Positions 32,114-42,200 of a DNA stretch of 52,808 nt are shown here, piece after piece. The position numbers were made by a program, and so were the translations under genes. Numbering within the stretch: position 1 is the stretch's first letter; each line of letters opens with the position of its first letter. Under the pieces are notes generated by a model. That model did not search any database. It was not told the origin of the DNA and worked only from the letters and a program-made list of their open reading frames with translations. Origin of the DNA: Oscillospiraceae bacterium (GTDB lineage: Bacteria; Bacillota; Clostridia; Oscillospirales; Acutalibacteraceae); assembly GCA_015066445.1 (NCBI GenBank), contig SVOK01000012.1, positions 1-52,808 of the forward strand, written 5' to 3'.

Positions 32114-33652
32114 TTATCTCTTCACAAAATATTCTTCATACCACACAAGGAATGTATAAATAGTCCAGACCTTACGCCAATTATCAGAATTACCTCCGAT
32201 ATAATCTTCAAAAATAGCGTTGATTTCGTCTAAATTAAAGAACTTCTCGGCAATATCGCTCTTAAATTTTGCACGTACATCTGCGTTATATCGTTCGTCC
32301 GCCATCCACATACGTATCGGTACCACAAATCCAAGCTTTTTTCTAAAGGCAATTTCTTTTGGCAAAACCTTTGAAGCGGCAGTTCTTAATACCACCTTGT
32401 TTTCGTCTTCAGTAACCTTATATTCTGACGGTATACGGGAAGCAATGTCAAAAATTCTAAGGTCGGTAAGCGGCATTCTTACTTCAAGTCCTGCAGTACG
32501 GCTCATCTTATCAACATTAAGATAAATATCGCCCTCAAGCCATACCTGAATATCAACATCACACATTTTTGAAAGCGGGTCAAGACCCTCATTTTCGGTA
32601 TAAATATCCTTAACTAAATCAATAGGCTCAAAATCAGCATAATACTTTTTGAGAATTTTCTTCTTTTCTTCCTCTTTCATAATATTGGTGTTGCCCACAT
32701 AAAAGGTTTTTAAATTTTCCCCATAGCGTTCTGCATTGCGGTACATATTATAACCGCCGAAAAATTCGTCCGCACCCTCGCCTGAATAGCAGATTTTGGT
32801 GTTTTTTGCTGTTGCAATACAGCCGAGTGCAAATGCAACCGCCGAAGCATCGCCCAAAGGCTGCTCCATATTATACTGAACATAAGGCACAGCGGCAAAA
32901 TATTCTTCAGGTGTAATAAGACATCTGTTGAATTTACGGTTTAAAATCTCAGCCGTTTCCCGAGCTAATCCCGATTCATCAAGGCGGCTGTCATCATAAC
33001 CGCAGGAATTGCAAGCAGTGGCATCAGAAACCGCAAGAACATAAGATGAGTCAACGCCGCCTGATAAAAAGCTCTCTACATATTCCCCATCTTCCTTAAC
33101 CTCTTGCATTACAGTCTTTAAGGTTTCGTGAAGCTCGTCCGCAAAATCATTAACTGATTTATTTTTCTCGGGCTTGAATTCAGGTTTCCAATAACGTTCT
33201 ATCTCTGATATCCCATTTTTACGGATTAAAATTCTTCCCGGTAACAGCTTTTTGACACCTTTAAAAAAGGTTTCTTCACCCGTTGTATAGGTCATTGTAA
33301 GATAAATCTGGAGCATTTTATCATTAAGCTCTTTCTTGAAACCTTTTTGTGCCATAATTTCTTTAATTGTTGTTCCAAAAAGGAAATTACCGTCCGATGT
33401 TTCATAATAATAAAACGGTTTTGTACCAAACGGGTCACGAAGGCAGAAAAGCAGCTCATTTTCGGTGTCGTAAAGAGCAAAGGAAAACATACCGTGAATT
33501 TGAAGTCCCATTTCCTTTCCCCATTTAAGATACGCCTTTTTAATTATTTCCTCTTCTCTTTTTTCTCTTGGAAGTGTTAAATCAATCTGAAGCTCAGAAC
33601 ACAAAGCCTTCCAATTTCTTATATGACCGCTATATACCTTTAAATCTATCAT
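32114..33652 (-). CDS. asparagine synthetase-like protein without the glutaminase cysteine
   Basis: The 512-residue protein has a complete synthetase half, with the PP-loop SGGVDSS (197-203) that adenylates a carboxylate, GEGADEFFGGY, and DKMSRTAGLEVRMPL. The N-terminal glutamine-amidotransferase domain is truncated. It begins about where NGEIYNY lies in AsnB and lacks the first 60-70 residues, including the Cys that must follow the initiator Met. HGMFSFALYD and RDPFGTKPFYY of that domain remain. The upstream 160 bp hold a promoter and no missing exon-like piece, so this is the native form. It could use free ammonia, or modify another substrate. The ATG at 33652 has AGAAGG 7 nt upstream. Confidence 0.85.
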   Translation of the reverse strand: MIDLKVYSGHIRNWKALCSELQIDLTLPREKREEEIIKKAYLKWGKEMGLQIHGMFSFALYDTENELLFCLRDPFGTKPFYYYETSDGNFLFGTTIKEIMAQKGFKKELNDKMLQIYLTMTYTTGEETFFKGVKKLLPGRILIRKNGISEIERYWKPEFKPEKNKSVNDFADELHETLKTVMQEVKEDGEYVESFLSGGVDSSYVLAVSDATACNSCGYDDSRLDESGLARETAEILNRKFNRCLITPEEYFAAVPYVQYNMEQPLGDASAVAFALGCIATAKNTKICYSGEGADEFFGGYNMYRNAERYGENLKTFYVGNTNIMKEEEKKKILKKYYADFEPIDLVKDIYTENEGLDPLSKMCDVDIQVWLEGDIYLNVDKMSRTAGLEVRMPLTDLRIFDIASRIPSEYKVTEDENKVVLRTAASKVLPKEIAFRKKLGFVVPIRMWMADERYNADVRAKFKSDIAEKFFNLDEINAIFEDYIGGNSDNWRKVWTIYTFLVWYEEYFVKR

Positions 33653-33682
33653 AAACAAACCTTCTAAAATTTTCTTACAACA

Positions 33683-33711
33683 AGTTTACCACATTTTTCG
33701 ACATAATTCAA
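33683..33711 (-). promoter_or_regulatory. promoter of the asnB-like gene
   Basis: On the minus strand, TTGAAT (33706-33711) and TAAACT (33683-33688) are 17 nt apart, about 30 nt before the ATG at 33652. Confidence 0.5.
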
Positions 33712-33770
33712 CCTTACAATTATAATAACCTTTAAAAGTATGTACACCGTTTTAAAAATTATCCAAAATA

Positions 33771-33802
33771 ATAAAGACTGCAACGATTTAACCGTTACAG
33801 TC
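33771..33802 (-). terminator. intrinsic terminator after the P-loop gene
   Basis: On the minus strand, GACTGTAACG pairs with CGTTGCAGTC (10 bp with one wobble) around GTTAAAT, followed by TTTATTATTTT. Confidence 0.8.
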
Positions 33803-33818
33803 TTTTAAAATTATTAAA

Positions 33819-34226
33819 TTAAACTATTTCAGCAATATCAAATAACTTCTTAGGTAATTCTTCCTTATCAGCAGATACAGTGAATAAGAATTCAACATCC
33901 TCGATTTTGGAAACTCTCTCCAAGAAAGCTACGAGCTCATCATAATTGCGGGTACCAATGCGGAGTGTTGCATCACCGAAGATGTGTGTTACATCGTGGT
34001 TGCCTGCCTTAATACCGCTAACCATACCGTAATATTCGCCGTAACCAGAAATACCGTAAGCATCTGCATCTATAAGACGTGCCTTATGAGTAACAGAAAA
34101 AGTTAAGGTATCACCTTTCTCTATGCAAACAACGTTGCCAAGACTTTTTGCGGTTGCTTCGTTAACTAAGTCAACCAACTTTTTGGTTTTACCTGAACCC
34201 TTTTTTCCGATAATGAGTTTAATCAT
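33819..34226 (-). CDS. small P-loop protein of unknown function
   Basis: A 135-residue protein with a clear Walker A motif GKKGSGKT at residues 7-14, directly after the first beta strand (MIKLIIG). No Walker B with a following glutamate is obvious. The strands VVCIEKGD, VTHIFGDATL and EDVEFLFTVSAD suggest a compact ATPase-like core. I do not recognise its function. Similar short proteins are sometimes automatically named after PilT, which this sequence does not justify. AAAAGGAG precedes the ATG. It lies 57 nt after pgi in the same direction and may be co-transcribed with it, and a terminator follows. Confidence 0.75.
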   Translation of the reverse strand: MIKLIIGKKGSGKTKKLVDLVNEATAKSLGNVVCIEKGDTLTFSVTHKARLIDADAYGISGYGEYYGMVSGIKAGNHDVTHIFGDATLRIGTRNYDELVAFLERVSKIEDVEFLFTVSADKEELPKKLFDIAEIV

Positions 34227-34283
34227 AAAAAATCAGCTCCTTTTATATTTCACTGCCAAAGCAGTTATATCCTCAAAATTTAA

Positions 34284-35624
34284 CTATTTACCGAGTCTAG
34301 CCTCTAACTCAGCCTTCTGTGCTTCATAACCAGGCTTGCCAAGAAGCGCAAACATATTCTTTTTATAGCTTTCAACACCGGGTTGATCAAAAGGATTAAC
34401 ACCAAGCATATAACCCGAAATAGCGCAAGCCTTTTCAAAGAAGTAAATAAGCTCGCCTAAGTTTTCCTCATCAGGCTTATCAACATTAATAACAAAGTTA
34501 GGAACACCGCCATCAGTATGAGCTAAAACAGTACCCTCAAAAGCTTTGCTATTGACATAAGACATTGTTCTGCCTGCTAAGAAGTTAAGACCGTCACCAT
34601 TGTTATCCTCTTCCTCGATAACGATATCCTTATCGCTCTCACCGAAAGTAACAACAGTTTCAAACATTAAACGGCTACCGTCCTGAACGAACTGACCCAT
34701 TGAATGAAGATCGGTTGAGAAGGTAACAGATGCGGGGAATAAACCCTTATTGTCCTTACCCTCACTCTCACCGAACAATTGCTTAAACCATTCTGCCATC
34801 ATAGTAAAACGAGGCTCATAGGAAACCAAAAGCTCAATAGCTTTACCCTTGCGGTAAAAAGCGTTACGGTAAGCTGCATATAAATAGCAGTCATTCTTAT
34901 ACATATCAGCTTCATCAAATTTCTTAGAAGCCAATGCAGCGCCTGCCATAAGCTTATCAATATCAGCGCCTGCAGCAGCAATCGGCAAAAGGCCAACTGC
35001 GGTAAGAACAGAAAATCTGCCGCCAACATCATCCGGAACTACAAAGCACTCGTAACCCTTTTCATCAGCCAAAGCCTTAAGAGTTCCTCTTGCCTTATCG
35101 GTGGTGCAGTAGATACGCTCTGCTGCCTCTTTTTCACCGTACTGCTCTTCTAAATACTTACGGAACACTCTGAAAGCTACAGCAGGCTCGGTTGTTGTTC
35201 CTGATTTTGAAATAATATTAACCGAAACTCGCTTACCCTCACAAAGAGCCAGAACATCTGCAAGGTCAGAACCACTGATGCTGTTACCTGTGAAATAAAT
35301 TTCGGGAGCTCCGTTTCTTAAAGAATTGTAATAAGGTCCTTTAAGGAATTCAATAGCGGCACGTGCGCCAAGATAAGAACCGCCGATACCAATAACGATA
35401 AGAACATCAGTATCCTTGCGGATTTTTTGGGCCGCCAACTTTATTCTTGCGAATTCTTCCTTATCATAATTAACGGGTAAATCAACCCATCCTAAAAAGT
35501 CATTTCCGAGACCGTTTTTATTCTTTACGGTTTCGTGAGCAGCGGCAACCTGAGCTTCTAAGCCTTTAAGGTCATTCTCACGGATAAAATCTGCCGCATA
35601 CTTGGAATTAAAACTAACTGCCAT
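34284..35624 (-). CDS. pgi: glucose-6-phosphate isomerase
   Basis: Interconverts glucose-6-phosphate and fructose-6-phosphate in glycolysis. The 446-residue enzyme has the sugar-phosphate-binding segments [17 protein letters not shown] (near residues 77-93) and [17 protein letters not shown] (near 138-154) of SIS domains, the active-site [13 protein letters not shown], and the C-terminal [11 protein letters not shown] with the catalytic lysine region. The length matches Firmicutes Pgi. It has its own promoter (35654-35682) and a GGAGG site. Confidence 0.95.
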   Translation of the reverse strand: MAVSFNSKYAADFIRENDLKGLEAQVAAAHETVKNKNGLGNDFLGWVDLPVNYDKEEFARIKLAAQKIRKDTDVLIVIGIGGSYLGARAAIEFLKGPYYNSLRNGAPEIYFTGNSISGSDLADVLALCEGKRVSVNIISKSGTTTEPAVAFRVFRKYLEEQYGEKEAAERIYCTTDKARGTLKALADEKGYECFVVPDDVGGRFSVLTAVGLLPIAAAGADIDKLMAGAALASKKFDEADMYKNDCYLYAAYRNAFYRKGKAIELLVSYEPRFTMMAEWFKQLFGESEGKDNKGLFPASVTFSTDLHSMGQFVQDGSRLMFETVVTFGESDKDIVIEEEDNNGDGLNFLAGRTMSYVNSKAFEGTVLAHTDGGVPNFVINVDKPDEENLGELIYFFEKACAISGYMLGVNPFDQPGVESYKKNMFALLGKPGYEAQKAELEARLGK

Positions 35625-35653
35625 TTTTGTACCTCCGTTTAGCTTATGTACCT

Positions 35654-35682
35654 ATTGTACAATATCTTCCTGATTTTTTCAA
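35654..35682 (-). promoter_or_regulatory. promoter of pgi
   Basis: On the minus strand, TTGAAA (35677-35682) and TACAAT (35654-35659) are exactly 17 nt apart, about 30 nt before the ATG. Confidence 0.65.
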
Positions 35683-35713
35683 GTGTAAATACAATATATT
35701 CACTAAAAGTTTT

Positions 35714-36928
35714 TTATAATTTAAAAATTTCAGAGAAAATATGTGCCGCTGCGACCAAAATCGTCAGTTTTTTTACATCTTCTGTAGCCTTAATGGGTAT
35801 TCTTCCTATTTGATTTTCACCGCAAAATACATTAACATAGCCTAAAATATCGCCTTTTTTTATAGGAACAGAAATATTTTTATTCCATTCTGTGGCACGT
35901 GTGATTTCTTCGGCAGAGTTTTTTGCAAGCAAAATATTCACCTTTTCTACCGCTTCCACCTTAACTGTTTTTTTAGTACCACCCTTAATTTTGACTTCCT
36001 TTTCCTTTAATTCTGCTTCTAAAACCTGAAAGCTGTAATTTGCAAATCCGTAATCAAGAAGCTTTTTAGCGCCGCTAAAACGGTCATCACTTGTCTCTCC
36101 TGCCATAACAACCGCCACAAGCTCTAAACCGTTTCTTTCTGCTGTTGCAGAAAGACAATACTTTGCAATACCCGTAGTACCGGTTTTAAGTCCTGTTGTA
36201 CCCTCATAAAATCGCACAAGCTTATTAGTATTAACAAGCTCGCTTTGTCCGTTTCGCAGAGAGTCCATCCAAACTGTGGAATACTGTTTTATAAGGTTGT
36301 GTTTTATAAGCTCGCAAGACATTATACCAACATCGTGAGCAGAGGTTAAATGTCCCTCAGCATCAAGACCTGTACAGTTTATGAAAGTAGTATTATTCAT
36401 TCCAAGTTCTTTGGCACGCTCATTCATAAGTGCAACAAAACCCTCTTCGCTTCCAGCTATAAGCTCGCCTAAAGCTACACAAGCATCATTAGCAGAGGCA
36501 ATGACCGTTGCCTTTAAAAGCTCATCAACTGTCATACTTTCCCCTGGCTCTAACCAGATTTGAGAGCCGCCCATACTGCAAGCGTGCTCGCTTGCAGTAA
36601 CTACCGTTTCAAGCGTTATATCCTTGTGGTCAATAGCCTCCATAACAAGTAAAAGTGACATTATCTTTGTAATAGAAGCAGGAGCTAATCTTTCGTCCGA
36701 ATTTGCTTCATAAAGAATTTCACCCGTATTAGGCTCCATCAGTATTACAGATTTCGCCTTAATATCAAGAGTCTGCCCTATTGCCGCATTAGTAGGTATA
36801 GCCTCAAGCGGCACATCAATATCGCTTATATCACATTCACTTGAAACAGTAACTTCCTTTGCAGAAATTGGAAACGCAAACCCAAAAAACAAACTCAAAC
36901 TTAAAATACAGCACAAAAGCCTTTTCAA
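35714..36928 (-). CDS. D-alanyl-D-alanine carboxypeptidase (DacF/PBP5 type)
   Basis: A serine-type penicillin-binding protein that removes the terminal D-Ala of peptidoglycan stem peptides outside the membrane. The signal peptide LKRLLCCILSLSLFFGFAFPISA is at the N-terminus. The catalytic motifs are SITK (Ser85, Lys88), SAN (Ser145 to Asn147) and KTG (from Lys248). A PBP5-like C-terminal beta domain and a short hydrophobic tail follow. I choose TTG at 36928 because GGGGTG lies 8 nt upstream and it gives a clean signal peptide. The in-frame ATG at 36949 overlaps a TATAAT box and has no ribosome site. Confidence 0.88.
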   Translation of the reverse strand: MKRLLCCILSLSLFFGFAFPISAKEVTVSSECDISDIDVPLEAIPTNAAIGQTLDIKAKSVILMEPNTGEILYEANSDERLAPASITKIMSLLLVMEAIDHKDITLETVVTASEHACSMGGSQIWLEPGESMTVDELLKATVIASANDACVALGELIAGSEEGFVALMNERAKELGMNNTTFINCTGLDAEGHLTSAHDVGIMSCELIKHNLIKQYSTVWMDSLRNGQSELVNTNKLVRFYEGTTGLKTGTTGIAKYCLSATAERNGLELVAVVMAGETSDDRFSGAKKLLDYGFANYSFQVLEAELKEKEVKIKGGTKKTVKVEAVEKVNILLAKNSAEEITRATEWNKNISVPIKKGDILGYVNVFCGENQIGRIPIKATEDVKKLTILVAAAHIFSEIFKL

Positions 36929-37031
36929 AACAAAACACCCCAAACACATTATATATAGAAATAATATGTTTGAGATGTGATTTAAATAACAGACAAATTA
37001 AAGTTTAGCTATGACAAATATTTAAAGAATA

Positions 37032-37106
37032 TTGTAGGGGCAGGTCTCTGTGCCTGCCCCTAATTACTGATTTTTTGCGGGAGGGCATTGAAACCCACCC
37101 CTACAA
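37032..37106. repeat. 75-bp palindromic intergenic element with TTGTAGGGG ends
   Basis: The terminal inverted repeats TTGTAGGGG (37032-37040) and CCCCTACAA (37098-37106) bound the element. Inside, TAGGGGCAGG (37035-37044) pairs with CCTGCCCCTA (37053-37062), and a second, imperfect hairpin forms from GGGAGGG and CCCACCC. It is GC-rich compared with its AT-rich surroundings and lies between the dacF-type gene and mnmA. Repeats beginning GTAGGGGC are, to my knowledge, widespread in gut Clostridia genomes. It is probably a non-autonomous MITE/REP-like element. Confidence 0.7.
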
Positions 37107-37138
37107 AGTTTATTTAATTCACACATCTAAACCTTAAT

Positions 37139-38176
37139 TTAAATTATCGTTCCACCGCCGATTACCAAATCGCCGTCATAAAAAACTGCCGCCTGTCCCG
37201 GACTTGGGGCTCGCTGAGGCTCATCAAAAATAATTTTAACCTTACCGTCTTCCAAAGGCATTATTTTAGCAGGAGCGGCTTTATGGCGGTAACGCAGCTT
37301 TGCAGTGACACGCATTTCATTTTCCAAGCTATCAAAGGGAATAAAATTCACATTATCCACAATTACCTCGTTTTTAAATAAATACTCCTCATCACCTAAA
37401 ACCACATTGTTTGTGAGAACATTTTTATCAATAACAAAGGCAGGCTTACCGAGAGCTATCCCCAAGCCCTTACGCTGACCCAAGGTATAATTAATTATTC
37501 CCTTATGCTCGCCAATGATATTACCATTTATATCAACATAATTACCTTTTTCAGAAATAAAGCCATCCCGTGCTTCAATAAAGCCTGCATAATCACCGTC
37601 AGGAACAAAGCATATATCCTGACTATCAGGTCTGTTTGCATTAACAAAGCTTTCTACAACAGCCTTTTCCCTTACCTCAGCTTTGCTGAGCTCGCCCAAA
37701 GGAAATAAAACTCTTCTTAACTGGTGTTGTGTTAAATTATAAAGCACATAGGACTGGTCCTTACTTTCGTCCACGGCTTTTAAAAGCAAATATCTGCCGT
37801 TTTCCTCTTTTATTCTGGCATAATGACCCGTGGCAATTTTATCATACCCTAAAGAAAGCGCCGTTTCAAGCATTGCACCAAACTTAATATACTTATTGCA
37901 AACAATACAAGGATTTGGAGTGTTTCCGCTTTTATATTCTTTAATAAAACTATTCACAACATATTGAGAAAATTCTTCTTTAAGGTCTATAGCGTAATGC
38001 TTGATACCCATTTTATCACAAACAGATTTAGCATCTTCGGTGTTACTCTCGTTATCGGCATCGCAAAGCAGAAGTGTGACACCAGCGGTATCATACCCCA
38101 TATCCATTAAAAGCTTTGCTGTAACAGAAGAGTCAACCCCTCCGCTCATACCTACTAAAACTTTTTCCCTCTCCAT
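37139..38176 (-). CDS. mnmA: tRNA 2-thiouridine(34) synthase
   Basis: Thiolates U34 of the tRNAs for Lys, Glu and Gln. The 345-residue enzyme has the PP-loop SGGVDSS (11-17), the nucleophilic Cys93 in NPCIVCN, and the persulfide-accepting Cys189 in DICFVPDG. Other family blocks are GHYAR near residues 117-121 and YTLGQRKGLGIA. The C-terminal beta-barrel ends SPGQAAVFYDGDLVIGGGTI. No cysteine desulfurase is adjacent, so sulfur must come from elsewhere in the genome. GGTGAG precedes the ATG. Confidence 0.95.
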   Translation of the reverse strand: MEREKVLVGMSGGVDSSVTAKLLMDMGYDTAGVTLLLCDADNESNTEDAKSVCDKMGIKHYAIDLKEEFSQYVVNSFIKEYKSGNTPNPCIVCNKYIKFGAMLETALSLGYDKIATGHYARIKEENGRYLLLKAVDESKDQSYVLYNLTQHQLRRVLFPLGELSKAEVREKAVVESFVNANRPDSQDICFVPDGDYAGFIEARDGFISEKGNYVDINGNIIGEHKGIINYTLGQRKGLGIALGKPAFVIDKNVLTNNVVLGDEEYLFKNEVIVDNVNFIPFDSLENEMRVTAKLRYRHKAAPAKIMPLEDGKVKIIFDEPQRAPSPGQAAVFYDGDLVIGGGTII

Positions 38177-38199
38177 TTTCTCACCCTATATTATATTAA

Positions 38200-38223
38200 A
38201 AGGGCGGTCAAAAGTCCGCCCTT
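38200..38223 (-). terminator. intrinsic terminator after pfkA
   Basis: On the minus strand, AAGGGCGG pairs with CCGCCCTT around ACTTTTGA, followed by TTAATATAAT. It closes the hprK-to-pfkA run. The T tract is modest. Confidence 0.7.
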
Positions 38224-38232
38224 AGTATAAAA

Positions 38233-39192
38233 TTAAATTGATGTAATATTTGCTATTTCATACATTTCCATATCAAGGGGTTTGGTCATATTAAGAGCTT
38301 CAAAAATATCATAATCAACAATTTTATTATTCTTGATAGCAATAACACGGTTGCCGATTCCCTTGCTCAATAACTGAACAGCAGCATAACCCATCTGAGT
38401 AGCACGAACACGGTCACGAACTGTGGGATTACCGCCACGCTGAACATGACCCAAGATAGTAGCTCTGGTTTCAATACCGGTTTTTTCTTCTATCTTTTTA
38501 GCCATTTCCTCAACGCCGCCAACACCTTCTGCAACCATAATTACAAAATGCTCTTTGCCGGTCTTGCGGGTGTCTTCAATTTTAGCAATAACTTCCTCAA
38601 GATTGCTTTCAACCTCAGGAACCATAATTGCAGTAGCACCGACAGCAATACCGCACTGAAGCGCAACGTGACCTGCTCTTCTGCCCATAACCTCAACAAC
38701 GCTGCAGCGGTCGTGAGACTGACAGGTATCACGAAGCTTATCAACCATTTCGAGAACGGTGTTCATTGCAGTATCAAAGCCGAGAGTATAATCTGTAGAA
38801 GCGATATCGTTATCGATAGTACCGGGAATACCTACACAAGGAATACCACGCAGTGATAAATCACGGGCACCTCTGTAAGAACCGTCACCGCCGATTACAA
38901 CAATACCGTCAATACCAAACTTTTTACAGTTTGCTACAGCAGCCTGCATACCCTCTTCTTCCTTAAATCTGGGGCTTCTTGCAGTGAAAAGCACTGTACC
39001 GCCACGGTGGATAATATCAGAAACGGAACGAACGTCCAAATCAAAAATATCACCGTCAATAAGACCGTTATAGCCACGTTTAATACCCTTAACATTCATA
39101 CCAAGGGATATCGCTGTTCTTACAACTGCACGAACAGCTGCGTTCATACCCGGAGCGTCACCGCCGCTGGTTAAAACACCGATAGTTTTCAT
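38233..39192 (-). CDS. pfkA: ATP-dependent 6-phosphofructokinase
   Basis: Commits fructose-6-phosphate to glycolysis. Numbered from the chosen ATG, the 319-residue protein has GVLTSGGDAPGMNAAVRA at the N-terminus (the Gly11 region contacts ATP), VIGGDGSYRGA near residues 99-109, and TIDNDI with the catalytic Asp near 125-130. The glycine after GGD indicates ATP rather than pyrophosphate use. The ATG at 39192 has GGAG 9 nt upstream and matches the usual 319-320 residues. The longer in-frame version would add 25 unrelated residues. It lies 74 nt after dnaE, an arrangement typical of clostridia. Confidence 0.95.
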   Translation of the reverse strand: MKTIGVLTSGGDAPGMNAAVRAVVRTAISLGMNVKGIKRGYNGLIDGDIFDLDVRSVSDIIHRGGTVLFTARSPRFKEEEGMQAAVANCKKFGIDGIVVIGGDGSYRGARDLSLRGIPCVGIPGTIDNDIASTDYTLGFDTAMNTVLEMVDKLRDTCQSHDRCSVVEVMGRRAGHVALQCGIAVGATAIMVPEVESNLEEVIAKIEDTRKTGKEHFVIMVAEGVGGVEEMAKKIEEKTGIETRATILGHVQRGGNPTVRDRVRATQMGYAAVQLLSKGIGNRVIAIKNNKIVDYDIFEALNMTKPLDMEMYEIANITSI

Positions 39193-39266
39193 ATATATCA
39201 TCTCCAAAAAAATCAAACTAAATTTCAAATGTATATTATATACTATTATTCCGACTTTTTCAACCA

Positions 39267-42200
39267 TTATTTTACAAGTTTTACATTTTCTTTACCTAAA
39301 ATATCAAATAATGATGAAATAAGTCTGTCTTTCGGCTCAACCCAAAGATTACGTGGAGCCTCAAGCTTTTTGTTCGTATCTGTGCAGTAAATTATTACCG
39401 CTGTTTCCCCTTTATATTCAGAAAGCTTTTCCTTAACCTTAAAAAACACCTCGTCATCAGTATTCTTAAGCTTAAGATATAGAGCCTTCTTCATCTGTTT
39501 TTTAACAGGCGCCTGATTTATACTGTTTTTAGGTAACAGTTCAACCCTTTCGCAAACGATTTCAGTATCCCTGTCTTCCCTTTCGGCAATTCTGCCAGTT
39601 AAAATAACAGGCTCTTTTGAGGAAAGCAATTCTTTATACTGTGCATAAGGCTTTGAAAAAATAGTGATTGGTACAGAAGCGGTTATATCTTCAAGCAAGG
39701 CCGAAGCTAAAAGGCTGTTGTTTTTAAGCTGACGGACTTTTAACTGACTTAAAATTCCGGCAATTGTCACACGCTTGCCGTCACCCATCTTACCGCCTAC
39801 AATATCAGATATTTTTGTAAAGCCTGCATTCTTTAAAAAGGAAGAAAACTTATCCATTGGGTGACCCGAAAGGTAAAGCCCTGTAGCCTCTTTTTCAAGC
39901 TCTAATTTCAAATCCTCGTCCATTTCGGGCATTTTTTCGGGTATGAATACATTAGGAGAATCCATTTCATCGAATAAATTAAGCTGACCCTCAGCCGAAA
40001 AACGGCGTTCATTTTCTACAGCGGAGAGCACTCCCTCTATATTATAAAGCATTTGACGGCGATTATCCTCTAAACCGTCCAAAGCACCGCTTTTAATAAG
40101 ACCCTCTAATGCTTTACGGTTGAATTCCCTTGAATGATTTCTTAGGCAAAAATCGTACATAGAGGTGTATTTACCATTCAGCTTGCGTTCGGATATAAGC
40201 CGTTCAATAATACCAAGACCTAAATTTTTAACCGCTAAAAGACCGAATCTTATAGCATTACCGTCGGGCGTGAAACCGCTTCCGCTATGGTTAACAGACG
40301 GCGGCAAAACCTTAATTCCGTTCTTTTTACATTCGGCAGTGTAGAGTGAAATTTTACTTGCGCTATCCATCATACTTGTCATCAAAGCACTGAAATACTG
40401 CGCAGGATAATGGCATTTAAGGTAAGCTGTTCTGTAAGCCACAAAAGAATATGCCGCCGCATGGGCTTTGTTAAATGCATAAGAGCTAAAGCTTGACATA
40501 TCGTCAAAAATGCGGTTTGCCGCTTCCTCACTAACACCTCTGGCTATAGCACCTTCGGTTACAACATTACCACTCTCGTCCTTTTCGCCATAAAGGAAAA
40601 ATTCACGTTCTTTTCGCATAACCTCGTGTTTTTTCTTAGCCATCGCACGTCGCACAATATCCGCTCTGCCTAATGAATAGCCAGCTAAAGCTCTGAACAC
40701 CTGCATTACCTGCTCCTGATAAACAATACAGCCATAGGTTACATCAAGTATCGGCTTTAAAAGCGGTGTATCATAGGTTATATCCTGAGGGTTATGCTTG
40801 TTGTGGATATATTTTGGTATTGAGTCCATAGGACCTGGGCGGTAAAGAGAAAGTATGGCAGTCAAATCCTCAATGCTGCGCGGACCGAATTGTCTTAAAA
40901 CATTTTTCATACCGTCTGACTCAAACTGAAAAACACCGTCTGTAAGTCCTTTACCCATCATAGTATATGTGGGCTCATCATCAAGAGGAATTTTTTCAAT
41001 ATCAAACTGAGGTTCAGTTTCTCTTATATACTTTTGCGTATCGTCAATTACAGTAAGGTTGCGAAGTCCTAAAAAGTCCATTTTAAGAAGTCCCAATTCT
41101 TCGAGACTTGTCATTGTATACTGAGTAACAACCGCTTCATCATTTACTGAAAGCGGTACATACTCCGAAACAGGCTTGTCCGAAATTACAACACCTGCCG
41201 CATGCGTAGAAGCGTGACGAGGCATTCCCTCAAGCTTTAGTGACATATCAATAAGCTCTTTGATTTGCGGGTCGTTTTCATAAAGGCCTCTGAGCTCTGC
41301 AGAGCCTTCAATTGCTCTGCTTATGGTCATTCCAACAGACTGCGGTATAAGCTTTGCAATACGGTCGCAAACAGCATAAGGAATATCAAGCGCTCGTCCA
41401 ACATCTCTAATAGCGCCCCTTGCCGCCATAGTACCAAAGGTTACTATCTGTGAAACTCGTTCTGTTCCGTATTTTTCGATAACATAATCAATAACTTTTT
41501 GACGGTTTACGTAACAAAAATCTATATCAAAGTCGGGCATTGAAACCCTTTCAGGATTTAAAAAGCGCTCAAAATAAAGATTATATTTTATCGGGTCAAT
41601 GCCTGTAATTCCTATGCAATACGCCGCGAGGCTTGCCGCACCCGAGCCTCTGCCGGGACCTACTGGAATACCCTGACTTTTAGCGAAATTAACAAAATCT
41701 GCAACTATTAAATAATAGTCAACATACCCCATTCGGTTTATTACAGAAAGCTCATAATCAAGGCGGTCGGTAACGGTTTTTTCGGGATTATTTCCGTAAA
41801 TTCGGTGGAGACCCTCAAGGCATTTTTCTTTAAAATATTCAAAATGGTCACGGTCGCCTATATCAAATCTTGGCAGCTTGATTTTGCCGAATTCAAATTC
41901 AACATTACAGCGTTCAGCTATTTTTACAGTATTTTCCAATGCTTCGGGATAATTTGGAAAAAGCTCAGCCATTTGCTCGGCAGTTTTTAAATAAAACTCA
42001 TTGGTTTTAAATTCCAATGCATTTTCCTCGTTTACTGTGCTACCCGTCTGTACGCAAAGTAAAACCTTGTGCATACGGTAATCCTCGTCCATTATATAAT
42101 GCACATCGTTAGTAGCAACAAGTGGAACACCTGTTTCTTTAGAAAGCTTTGCTATTTGCGGATTAACAATTTTTTGCTCTCTTATACCGTGGTCCTGAAT

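Noticed and set aside
32114-33818. A frameshift hiding the missing N-terminus of the asparagine-synthetase-like gene
   Set aside because: The 160 bp upstream contain a promoter and the neighbour's terminator, and I see no MCGI-type sequence in any frame.
37020-37110. CRISPR repeat or small RNA at the TTGTAGGGG element
   Set aside because: There is one copy only, with terminal inverted rather than spaced direct repeats. A transposon-like repeat explains it better.
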